The position numbers and the translations under genes were made by a program. DNA of 64,000 bases from Rhodococcus triatomae BKS 15-14 (lineage in GTDB: Bacteria > Actinomycetota > Actinomycetes > Mycobacteriales > Mycobacteriaceae). The notes under the pieces were generated by a model. It saw nothing but the letters and a program-made list of their open reading frames with translations, did not search any database and had not been told where the DNA came from. This document shows positions 8,173-15,684 of this stretch, piece after piece (within the stretch, counting starts at the first letter, position 1; the number at the start of each line of letters is the position of its first letter). Where the stretch lies: the NCBI GenBank assembly GCA_000341795.1, contig AODO01000021.1, positions 50,373-114,372 of the forward strand, in the 5' to 3' direction.

Positions 8173-9186
8173 TCACAGGACGCTACCCGCGGCAGGAGAA
8201 CCAGTCAACACCTGACATAGATCGTCATTCGTCTCACGTCCAATGCTTCCCACCTGGTAGCAGGCGTGCGCCTCGTCCTGCTCGAACGAGAGCAGCCGGC
8301 ACATCCGCACGGCCCGCTCGTCGTCCGGGTCGATGCGCATCAGCGCGATCTGGGCACCCGCGTCACGCAGCGCGACGAGCGCTCGGACCAGCAGCGCGGA
8401 ACCGAGCCCCCGACCGGAGGCACGATCCGAGACGACGAGGGCCCCGAGCCGTGCCGCGCGAAGCTCCTCGTGCTCGTGCAGCGCCGGATCGAGGCGCACG
8501 TAGCCGGCCGGCACGCCACCCAGCGACGCGGTGATCGCGAGCCCGGAATCGTCGGCGCGAGAAAGGCTGTCGCGGTGGCGTGCCGGCATCGCGGTGGCCG
8601 CTGCCACCTCCGCCATGTCCGCGGCGACGGCGGCCACCGGCACCGGTTCCGACAACGTCGCCTCGGTCGCCACGGGATCGAGGGGTTCCGCCCACGGCCC
8701 CGACAGGTGACGCAGCAACGTCCACTGCCGCCGAACGGCGGGCACCTGGAAACGCGTCGTCAGCCGACCCGCGGCGGGGTGCGATCCGTAGGACCACGCC
8801 CGCAGGGTCCGGGCGCCCGTCCCCGCCCACCCGCCGTCACCGGTGGTGTCCAGCCCCAGCTCCTCGACCAGGAGCGTGGCGATCCCACGCGATCGATAGT
8901 CGGGGTCGACGACGAACTGCACCGCGCCGAGCCCGTCGACGTCGACGGCGAGACGCAGGTAGGCAACCACCACCCACGGGACGTCCGGCCGGACACTGAG
9001 GTCACGACGGGCCCGGATCGGCAGGTGCCACACCCGCTCCCCCTCGGACGGGCGGGCGTCCAGGTCACGCGGGTCGATGGCCGAGAAACCCGCCTCGGCG
9101 TCGTACTCCGCCGCTCGTCGTACCAGCGCGAGCACCTCGTCACGGTCGTCGACTGGCAGCTCGTCGCACCACCGGTAAGAGATCAT
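8173..9186 (-). CDS. Tandem GNAT acetyltransferase, MshD-like
   Basis: 337 residues with two GNAT halves. Acetyl-CoA loops are visible as DPDYRSRGIATLLVEE in the first half and VSDRASGRGLGSALLVRALVAL in the second. The layout matches mycothiol acetyltransferase (MshD), although the genuine mshD is normally elsewhere and this may be a paralogue. The ATG at 9186 has AGGAG five to six bases upstream; the longer reading frame would start on the far side of the divergent promoter. It precedes the SDR-ALDH pair by 135 bp on the same strand, and a 23-bp dyad site lies 30 bp before its start. Confidence 0.8.
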   Translation of the reverse strand: MISYRWCDELPVDDRDEVLALVRRAAEYDAEAGFSAIDPRDLDARPSEGERVWHLPIRARRDLSVRPDVPWVVVAYLRLAVDVDGLGAVQFVVDPDYRSRGIATLLVEELGLDTTGDGGWAGTGARTLRAWSYGSHPAAGRLTTRFQVPAVRRQWTLLRHLSGPWAEPLDPVATEATLSEPVPVAAVAADMAEVAAATAMPARHRDSLSRADDSGLAITASLGGVPAGYVRLDPALHEHEELRAARLGALVVSDRASGRGLGSALLVRALVALRDAGAQIALMRIDPDDERAVRMCRLLSFEQDEAHACYQVGSIGRETNDDLCQVLTGSPAAGSVL

Positions 9187-9215
9187 TCCAACTCCTCGTC
9201 GAGCGAATGTGCAGG

Positions 9216-9238
9216 TAAATCTAACGGTCATCGGTTTA
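9216..9238. promoter_or_regulatory. 23-bp dyad operator-like site 3
   Basis: TAAATCTAA, five bases, ATCGGTTTA. It is the GNAT-side member of a pair of dyads in the GNAT/Rieske divergent promoter, 30 bp before the GNAT start codon. Confidence 0.6.
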
Positions 9239-9276
9239 GGCCGCAAGGGTGCGGCAGCAGCCGAGGGTTTACAAGC

Positions 9277-9299
9277 TAAATCTAAATGATTTAGATTTA
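9277..9299. promoter_or_regulatory. 23-bp dyad operator-like site 4 (perfect)
   Basis: TAAATCTAA, ATGAT, TTAGATTTA: nine-base arms that are exact reverse complements, extending to eleven when the flanking C and G and central bases are counted. It is the best copy of the recurring motif and lies 79 bp before the Rieske oxygenase ATG. Confidence 0.75.
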
Positions 9300-9377
9300 G
9301 GGCATTGGATCGGCGGTCCGGGAGCGAGCTCGCCCCTGGATCCGGCCGACGACCCAGACGAGAATGGAGGTAACCCG

Positions 9378-10547
9378 ATGACCGAGGTCGGAGCACCCCG
9401 CGAAGAACGCATCCGGCGGGCACTGGATCACCTGCGCAACGACACCACCGACGAGTTCGAGCACATCACCTGGTTCGAACCGGTCGAGTTCACCGACCCG
9501 GAGATCGCGAAGCGCGAGCGGGATCGCGTCTTCGGCCGGGTGCCGACCATCGTCGCCCACGGCTCGGAGATCCCGCGCGCCGGAGACTTCTTCACCCTCC
9601 AGATGCCGCGGAACAACGTCATCGTCGTTCGTCAGCGGGACGGGAGCGTCAAGACGCTGGTGAACCAGTGCCGCCACCGCGGCGCCATGGTGGAGAAGGA
9701 GGAGAAGGGCCGGTGCCGGCTGTTCTCCTGCCCGTACCACCGCTGGTCGTACGACACCGACGGAACGCTCCGCACGATCACCCGCGACAACACCTTCGGT
9801 GACGCCGACCGCGCGGAGCGCAACCTCGTCCAGCTGCCCACCGAGGAGCGGCACGGCTTCATCTGGGTCGTCGACGACGCGGACGCGACCATCGACGTCG
9901 CGGGCTGGCTCGGCCGCGACATGGACGACATCCTCGCCTCGCAGGACCTCGGCACGAAGGTGACCACCCGGGTCCAGGTGTTCGAGGAGCCCGTCAACTG
10001 GAAACTGATGCAGGACGCGTTCCTCGACGGCTACCACATCCAGTACGCGCACCCGAACACCGCGGCGAAGCACATCCACACCAACGTGATGGCCTTCGAG
10101 GACTTCGGTCACCACTGCCGGTTCATGAATCTCCGCAAGACCATCGACCGGTGGATCGAGGAGGATCCCGGCGACCGCAGTCTCGCCGAGCACACGACCG
10201 AGACTTACTTCATAGGCCCGAACAGCACCCTGCTGCGGCAGCCCGATCACTACCAGCTGCTCACCTTCCGGCCGCACCCGAGCGACCCGCAGCAGTGCCG
10301 CATGGAGATCCGCCTGGTCTGCCCGACCCTCGAGGACAGCGGATGGACCGAGGAACGCTGGAACCGCATCTGGGACAAGAACGTCGAGATCCTGGTCGCG
10401 GTCCTGCACAACGAGGACTTCCCGATCCTGCGCGACTCGCAGCGCGCGATGACCAGCGCCAACGCCGGCAACATGCTCCTGGGCCAGAACGAGGTCGCCA
10501 ACCAGGTCTTCCGCCGCGAAATCCAGAAACTCGTCAGCGAGAACTGA
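9378..10547 (+). CDS. Rieske non-heme iron oxygenase, alpha subunit
   Basis: 389-residue ring-hydroxylating-type oxygenase. The Rieske [2Fe-2S] ligands are C98, H100, C118 and H121 (CRH ... CPYH), and the mononuclear iron site follows in DGYHIQYAH (H220, H225). No beta-subunit gene is adjacent, so a homo-oligomeric enzyme is likely. The ATG at 9378 has GGAGG seven bases upstream. It heads a two-gene run with an acyl-CoA dehydrogenase, and the reductase partner may be the PDR-type protein at 1.6-2.5 kb. A paralogue is at 59.7-60.8 kb. Confidence 0.93.
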   Translation: MTEVGAPREERIRRALDHLRNDTTDEFEHITWFEPVEFTDPEIAKRERDRVFGRVPTIVAHGSEIPRAGDFFTLQMPRNNVIVVRQRDGSVKTLVNQCRHRGAMVEKEEKGRCRLFSCPYHRWSYDTDGTLRTITRDNTFGDADRAERNLVQLPTEERHGFIWVVDDADATIDVAGWLGRDMDDILASQDLGTKVTTRVQVFEEPVNWKLMQDAFLDGYHIQYAHPNTAAKHIHTNVMAFEDFGHHCRFMNLRKTIDRWIEEDPGDRSLAEHTTETYFIGPNSTLLRQPDHYQLLTFRPHPSDPQQCRMEIRLVCPTLEDSGWTEERWNRIWDKNVEILVAVLHNEDFPILRDSQRAMTSANAGNMLLGQNEVANQVFRREIQKLVSEN

Positions 10548-10600
10548 CACCGAACACCAGGACGGGACGCCGTGGAGCGTCCCGTCCGTAGGAGGCTCAC

Positions 10601-11752
10601 GTGGAGAGCGATCTCTTCGAGAAGGATCACGAACTGTTCCGCGACTCGGTCCGGGGGTTCGTCGACAAGCAGGTCGTCCCGAACCTGGAGAAATGGGACG
10701 CCGACCGGCTGATCGACCGCGAGACCTGGCTCGCCGCGGGCCGTCAGGGCCTGCTCGGCCTCACCGTGCCCGAGGAGTTCGGTGGCCCCGGCGAATCCGA
10801 TTACCGGTACCGGGTGGTGATCCAGGAGGAGATCGCCCGCGTCGGCGCGTCGGCGCTGCAGTCGGGCTTCTCCACCAACGACGACATCGTCCTGAACTAC
10901 CTGTTGCGGCACGCCGACGACGAGCAGAAGCGCCGCTGGCTGCCGGGCTTCGTGACCGGCGAGACGATCGGCGCGATCGCGATGAGCGAACCGGCCGCGG
11001 GGAGCGATCTGCGCGCCGTCACCACCTCCGCCGTCCAGGACGGCGACGAGTGGGTGCTCAACGGTGCCAAGACGTTCATCACCAGCGGCATCCTCGCCGA
11101 CCTGGTGATCGTCTTCGCCAAGACCGACCAGGACGCCGGGTCGAAAGCGTTCAGCCTGTTCGTCGTCGAGGACGGGACACCCGGGTTCTCCCGCGGCCGC
11201 AAGCTGGACAAGGTGGGCCTGCACGCACAGGACACCGCCGAACTCTTCTTCGACAACGTCCGTATCCCCCACGACAACCTCCTCGGCGACCGCGGAGCCG
11301 GGTTCGCCTACCTGATGCAGTCACTGCCGCTGGAACGCCTCGGCATCGGTATCGCCGCGCAGGTCTCGGCGGAGGCCGTGTTCTCCTGGACGATGGACTA
11401 CGTCCGGGAGCGCACCGCGTTCGGCAAACGGATCGGCGAATTCCAGGGCATGGGTTTCGATCTCGCGAAACTGCGTACCGCGATCGAGGTCTCCCGGAGC
11501 TACATCGATCGGTGCATCCGTGAGTACAACCAGGGCACCCTGACGGCCGTCGACGCGTCGAAGGCGAAGCTCTGGGCCACCGAGTTGCAGGGACAGGTCG
11601 TCGACGCCGGCGTCCAGTACCACGGCGGCTACGGCTACATGATGGAATATCCCGTCGCCAAGGCCTACATCGACCACCGGATCCAGCGAATCTACGGCGG
11701 CACCAACGAGATCATGAAGGAAATCATCCACCGGGACCTGATGAAGGCCTGA
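10601..11752 (+). CDS. Acyl-CoA dehydrogenase, LCAD-like
   Basis: 383-residue FAD acyl-CoA dehydrogenase with the usual helical, beta and helical domains. The FAD/substrate signature AMSEPAAGSDL and the helix GFAYLMQSLPLERL are visible. The carboxyl motif is IYGGTNEI: the glutamate of YEGT-type enzymes is replaced by glycine, as in long-chain/isovaleryl enzymes, which take the base from the helix near residue 245. The GTG start follows AGGAGG. It is 53 bp behind the Rieske oxygenase and cotranscribed with it; a strong hairpin follows. Confidence 0.93.
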   Translation: MESDLFEKDHELFRDSVRGFVDKQVVPNLEKWDADRLIDRETWLAAGRQGLLGLTVPEEFGGPGESDYRYRVVIQEEIARVGASALQSGFSTNDDIVLNYLLRHADDEQKRRWLPGFVTGETIGAIAMSEPAAGSDLRAVTTSAVQDGDEWVLNGAKTFITSGILADLVIVFAKTDQDAGSKAFSLFVVEDGTPGFSRGRKLDKVGLHAQDTAELFFDNVRIPHDNLLGDRGAGFAYLMQSLPLERLGIGIAAQVSAEAVFSWTMDYVRERTAFGKRIGEFQGMGFDLAKLRTAIEVSRSYIDRCIREYNQGTLTAVDASKAKLWATELQGQVVDAGVQYHGGYGYMMEYPVAKAYIDHRIQRIYGGTNEIMKEIIHRDLMKA

Positions 11753-11774
11753 CAGGCTCGGCACGACACACCCG

Positions 11775-11812
11775 GAACGCCGGGGACCCGATTGGGCGGG
11801 TCCCCGGCGTTC
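11775..11812 (+). terminator. 16-bp hairpin terminator
   Basis: Perfect 16-base arms (11775-11790, 11797-11812) around the loop ATTGGG, 22 bp after the acyl-CoA dehydrogenase stop. GC-rich stem without a T-tract, as is usual in actinomycetes. Confidence 0.8.
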
Positions 11813-11888
11813 GCGCGTCCCGGGTCATGTCGTACCCAGGTGCCACAGTGTGCGTCGACCGGCCGACGTCAGCAGTGGAGGACCACCC

Positions 11889-12692
11889 TTGGAGCTTGCC
11901 GCAACCATCGCAGTGTTGTTGCTCGTGGCCGCCGGACTGGGCTTGACGGGCATTCGACTGACGCGAGACCCGGCACGCCGCGCCGAGTACGTCGCGACGA
12001 TCTCCGCGATCCGCTGGTGGATGGTCCCGGCGGCGGTTCTCCACCTGACCGTCGTCGTCTGTACCTACGCCGCTTTGACTGCGCTCTTTCCGCTGCTCGG
12101 TTGGGGTTGGTGGAGACTCTTCGGCGGCGTGGGGAACGTCGCGCTGGGCCAAACCGGCGAACAGGGTCTCGGGTGGTCGATCGTCGGGTTCGCCATACCC
12201 GTGGTGGTCACAGCGCTCGTGCCCGTCCTCGCGTTCAACGAAGAGGTTGCCTTCCGCGACGGCAGCAATCTCGAATCCTGGCAGTCCGGCCTGCTTCGGC
12301 AGGCCAGATTCGGCCTCGCCCACAGCCTGTTCGCCGGTGTCCCCATCGCCGCCGGCCTGGCTCTGATTCTCAGCGGGCTCTACTACCGGCGCATCTATGT
12401 GGTCGCGGCTCGCCGCAGCCCCGGGTCGCAACCGAGCCCGACTCCCGCGCCGAGCGTGCCCGAGCTTCCAGCGCTGCCCGCATCGGGGAACTACGACCCG
12501 GAGGAATGGGATGCGGCGTTGGCCGCCCGCGCCGCGGTCCGCGCGCGGCGCCTGGCGCACTCGACAGGCGAGGTCGACACCGAAGTACCGCTGCGCGCGC
12601 CGCGAGCGGTGGCGACGGCGGCCGCCGCACACACGGTGTCCAACTGGTTCGTGTGTCTGGCACTGCTCGGGTTCCTGATGGCGGGAGTGTAG
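11889..12692 (+). CDS. CPBP (Abi/CAAX-type) intramembrane protease-like protein
   Basis: 267-residue membrane protein with about six hydrophobic segments. It contains EEVAFR in a membrane-flanking position and FGLAHSLFAGVPIAAGL later. These are the EExxxR and FxxxH metal-site motifs of the CPBP intramembrane protease family. The TTG start at 11889 is chosen because GGAGG lies seven bases upstream and the first helix then begins at residue 4. A proline-rich, then Arg/Ala-rich cytosolic linker precedes a last membrane helix. It stands alone between terminators; role unknown (prenyl-peptide processing or bacteriocin immunity in relatives). Confidence 0.7.
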   Translation: MELAATIAVLLLVAAGLGLTGIRLTRDPARRAEYVATISAIRWWMVPAAVLHLTVVVCTYAALTALFPLLGWGWWRLFGGVGNVALGQTGEQGLGWSIVGFAIPVVVTALVPVLAFNEEVAFRDGSNLESWQSGLLRQARFGLAHSLFAGVPIAAGLALILSGLYYRRIYVVAARRSPGSQPSPTPAPSVPELPALPASGNYDPEEWDAALAARAAVRARRLAHSTGEVDTEVPLRAPRAVATAAAAHTVSNWFVCLALLGFLMAGV

Positions 12693-13065
12693 GAAGGTTT
12701 CGCACCGTCGCGAGTCGATGGTCCTCGGGCACCACGACTTGGATGTGCTGGGTACCGATGCGGACGGGTCGGAGTCGTCGGGGTGCCGGGATGACCAGGC
12801 GCCACAACCCCGAAAAGGTGGTCCCTGAGACCAGCGCGGGCGGTGATCTGCAGGCCATGTCGAGCAGCGGCCCGGATTGCTCATACCGCCGACGAGAGAT
12901 GATCGTCCTGGCCCTCGAAAGCAGGAGCACACAACCTGTTTCGTCCACGGCTGGCAGATACTGGCGGGTTCGTGCATCAAGTGCACCTGGTTACGTCCGG
13001 TTCGGCGCGGAAGAGTTGTGCGGCTGATGCTTGGGGATGTGTGGCTGCGTTGGTCGAGCTGTGGG
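12693..13065. other. Intergenic, no gene recognised
   Basis: 373 bp between the CPBP protein and the AraC gene stop. All frames are broken or have unconvincing composition; no transposase remnant, tRNA or clear hairpin was recognised. Confidence 0.5.
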
Positions 13066-14061
13066 TCAGGTGGGCGTTCGCGCGGCGTCGGGTGTTGTTC
13101 CTGTCCAGGTGCGGAAGGCTCGGTAGAACGAGTTGGTGTCGTCGTAGCCCAGGAGATAGGCGATGTCGGCGGTGCGTAGGTCGTCGCGGGTGAGGTAGCG
13201 GCGGGCGAGTTCCTCGCGGGTGGTGGCGAGGACTTGTTTGTAGGTGGTGCCTTCGTGGGTGAGTTGGCGTTGCAGGGTGCGTGCGCTGATGGCGAGCTTG
13301 GTGGTCACGGTGGCCATGGAGCTGTCGCCGGCGGGAAGCATCTCGATCAGTGCTGCGCGTACCTGGTCGGCGGTGGAGGCCCCGGCTTCGAGGTCGCTGA
13401 GGCGGCGGCGTAGTTCAGGAGCCATGAATCGCCACATTGTGTCGTTCTCGGTGAGGAACGCGCGACGGGCGTCGGTGTGCGTGAACGCCACGCTGTGCAC
13501 GGGACTGCGGGTGACGCGTCCGCCGAGATACTTCTCGAGCTCGCCGTCAGTCTGGGGGTTGGATGGCGCGGTGAGACGCGAGGGACGGATTCGGTGGCGG
13601 GTGCCGATGCGTGCGAGGGCCACCCAGAACACGAGCTCCGACAGCGCCAGCAAGGTGGGCGGATCGTTCGTACCGGGCCATCGGTAGCTGATGGTGAGTT
13701 CACTGTCGTCGTCATCGACGACGAGTCGCAGTGGGCCGATGAGGGGTTTGAACTCGGCGATACGGCGGGCGGCGACGGAGAGGTCGGGGCTGCACAGCGC
13801 CGCCAGGATCGGTGGGCTGAACGTTTCAGCGGAGATGGCTTCCCCGACGTCGAGGATCAGGTTGCGGTCGCCGGCCTCGTCCTGCAGGGCGGTCCACAGT
13901 CGGTAGTACTCGTCGGGGGTGAGGCGGACCGGTCCGCGGCGGAACAGTCCGTCGGGCACTCCTGCCCGCCGCAGCACGGCCCTGGGTGAAACCCGGAGAT
14001 CGTGCATGAAGGCGCGGAACGCTGGGTCGACGGTGAATCGTTCTCCGCTCACTTGGTCCAT
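13066..14061 (-). CDS. AraC-family regulator (arabinose_bd domain type)
   Basis: 331 residues. The amino-terminal two thirds match the OruR/arabinose-binding-type sensor domain found in mycobacterial AraC regulators (LRRAGVPDGLF, DLSVAARRIAEFKPLIGP). The carboxyl end is the double helix-turn-helix, with SARTLQRQLTHEGTTYKQVL and DIAYLLGYDDTNSFYRAFRTWTGTTP. It lies 57 bp behind an SDR gene on the same strand and probably controls it. Paired direct repeats upstream of the SDR are candidate binding sites. Confidence 0.9.
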   Translation of the reverse strand: MDQVSGERFTVDPAFRAFMHDLRVSPRAVLRRAGVPDGLFRRGPVRLTPDEYYRLWTALQDEAGDRNLILDVGEAISAETFSPPILAALCSPDLSVAARRIAEFKPLIGPLRLVVDDDDSELTISYRWPGTNDPPTLLALSELVFWVALARIGTRHRIRPSRLTAPSNPQTDGELEKYLGGRVTRSPVHSVAFTHTDARRAFLTENDTMWRFMAPELRRRLSDLEAGASTADQVRAALIEMLPAGDSSMATVTTKLAISARTLQRQLTHEGTTYKQVLATTREELARRYLTRDDLRTADIAYLLGYDDTNSFYRAFRTWTGTTPDAARTPT

Positions 14062-14118
14062 CCCTCGGGGCTGGGCGCCGATTGCACGGTCAACGGACGG
14101 TATCTCCAGCGCTGGGCT

Positions 14119-14985
14119 TCATCGTTGCGTGCCTGCGGCGATCGCGGCCTCACCGCGGGGCATTCCTGTGGCCCGCTGGATGAAGCTGTCGAAGGCCCTG
14201 TCGGGCAGCACGTCGTGCAGGAAGATCATCGGCTTGGCGCCGAACCCGACTGCATAGCGGGTCTTGGGGCGCCGCGCTGTGACGGCCTTTGTGATCGCGC
14301 GGGCGATGACCGTGGGCTCTGACGACCGCTTCTGGGTTGATTCGGAGGTGAGTGACTCGGCGACCGCGTTGCCTTGCGGAGAGTAGGGGCCCTCGCTGGA
14401 TACGGCGCGGACCTTCTCCGCGGCGATACCGGGCCACTCGGTGCGGATGCCGCCAGGCTCGATGACGATGACATCGATACCGAACGGTTTGACCTCCATC
14501 CGCAGGCAGTCGCTGATCGCCTCCAGGGCGTACTTGGTCGCGTGGTACCAGGCGCCCAGGGGAGTGGGGATCTTGCCGCCCATCGAGGTGACGTTGACGA
14601 CCTTGCCCGAGCATTGAGCGCGCATCACTGGCAACACGAGCTGCGTGAGGCGCGCAGCACCGAACACATTGACCTCGAACTGAGCGCGGGCCTCCTCGAG
14701 CGGAACGTCCTCCAGCGCGCCGTAGGAGCCGTATCCGGCGTTGTTGACCAGGACGTCCACCCGGCCGGTCTCGTCGAGCACCCGCTGCACGCCCGCCCGC
14801 ATCGACTCCTCACTGGTCACGTCCATCGACAACGGGCGGATGCCATGATCGGTGAGGTGGGACATCCGCTCGACACGCCGCGCAGCGGCGTACACGGTGA
14901 AACCCGCCTCCGCCAACGTAATCGCCGTCGACTCACCGATTCCCGACGAGCCACCTGTCACCAGCGCCACCGTGGATGTGGTCAT
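14119..14985 (-). CDS. Short-chain dehydrogenase (ketoreductase-like)
   Basis: 288-residue SDR with TGGSSGIGE, NNAGYG and a WYHATKYALE catalytic segment, the form typical of the extended-tail classical SDRs often annotated as daunorubicin C-13 ketoreductase-like. The ATG at 14985 follows GGAGG by five bases; the longer frame upstream has no ribosome site. It is the first gene of an SDR-AraC pair. Confidence 0.88.
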   Translation of the reverse strand: MTTSTVALVTGGSSGIGESTAITLAEAGFTVYAAARRVERMSHLTDHGIRPLSMDVTSEESMRAGVQRVLDETGRVDVLVNNAGYGSYGALEDVPLEEARAQFEVNVFGAARLTQLVLPVMRAQCSGKVVNVTSMGGKIPTPLGAWYHATKYALEAISDCLRMEVKPFGIDVIVIEPGGIRTEWPGIAAEKVRAVSSEGPYSPQGNAVAESLTSESTQKRSSEPTVIARAITKAVTARRPKTRYAVGFGAKPMIFLHDVLPDRAFDSFIQRATGMPRGEAAIAAGTQR

Positions 14986-15311
14986 AGTTGCCTCCGATTC
15001 GCGAGGCGCCAGTCGCCTCGTGTCGGAGACGCTATGCACCGAACCAGCAGGGTTCACTAGCAGAACATGCCACTCAACTAGCGGTACGCGCCACAATAGG
15101 CCACACCGGCAACGCATGGGCCAGCACAACCATCACGACCCCGCACACAGGCCGCCAGACCACGGACATGACCTCATGGTTCTGGCTAACAACCAGTAGC
15201 GACTCTGGGAGCCGGCGGCGCCGCACTCGCGAGCGCTTTCGGACTGTCGATGCTGCGTGCCCGGAACTCACAGCCCCTCGATCCATCCCACCCTCGTGGT
15301 CTCGCAGCCGG
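14986..15311. promoter_or_regulatory. Promoter region with AraC-like direct repeats
   Basis: 326 bp without a gene upstream of the SDR. TTCACTAGC (15053-15061) and TCAACTAGC (15074-15082) are direct repeats whose starts are 21 bp apart, two helical turns, as expected for an AraC dimer. The remainder, 15083-15311, shows nothing clear. Confidence 0.45.
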
Positions 15312-15655
15312 TCAGCGCGGCGCCGGGTCCCCACCACTCGACTCGGGCCCGATTCCACTGATCTCGGTGATGACCCAGTCGTCGGCGCTGTCGATGCTCA
15401 GCTTGTATGGCGGTGGACTGGATTCCCGCCGGCGCCTGGGCATTCGAGGTGAAGACGCTGACGAAGCAGTCCACCGTCTACACGCCGTTCTCCCCCGGTG
15501 TCCTCGTACTGTTGCCAGCCCCCGACGGCCACCGCCGCGGCGACGGCGACGACGGCTGCCCCGGCGGCGTATCTGCGCCCGACTTCTCGCGGGGCTTCGG
15601 GAGGGCGTGTCTCGTCCACTGATTCCCGGGTGGCTCTGTCGAACCGCGGGGGCAT
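15312..15655 (-). pseudogene. Decayed small membrane protein gene (frameshifted)
   Basis: The ATG at 15655, 29 bp behind the ferredoxin-FNR gene, opens MPPRFDRATRESVDETRPP followed by a membrane helix (AAGAAVVAVAAAVAVGGW). Convincing protein sequence then continues in a second frame (VDCFVSVFTSNAQAPAGIQS), preceded there by a TAG. It ends in a third frame (YKLSIDSADDWVITEISGI, stop at 15312). The architecture, cytosolic tail-helix-short beta domain, recalls Mce-associated proteins. Two frameshifts and a stop suggest decay; a sequencing error is less likely but cannot be excluded. Confidence 0.55.
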
Positions 15656-15684
15656 TCACCGGCCCGATACGGCCGGTGAGGTGT

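Noticed and set aside
12370..12948. 192-residue minus-strand frame next to the AraC gene
   Set aside because: Overlaps the CPBP gene antisense and its amino part has no recognisable domain; no transposase similarity seen.
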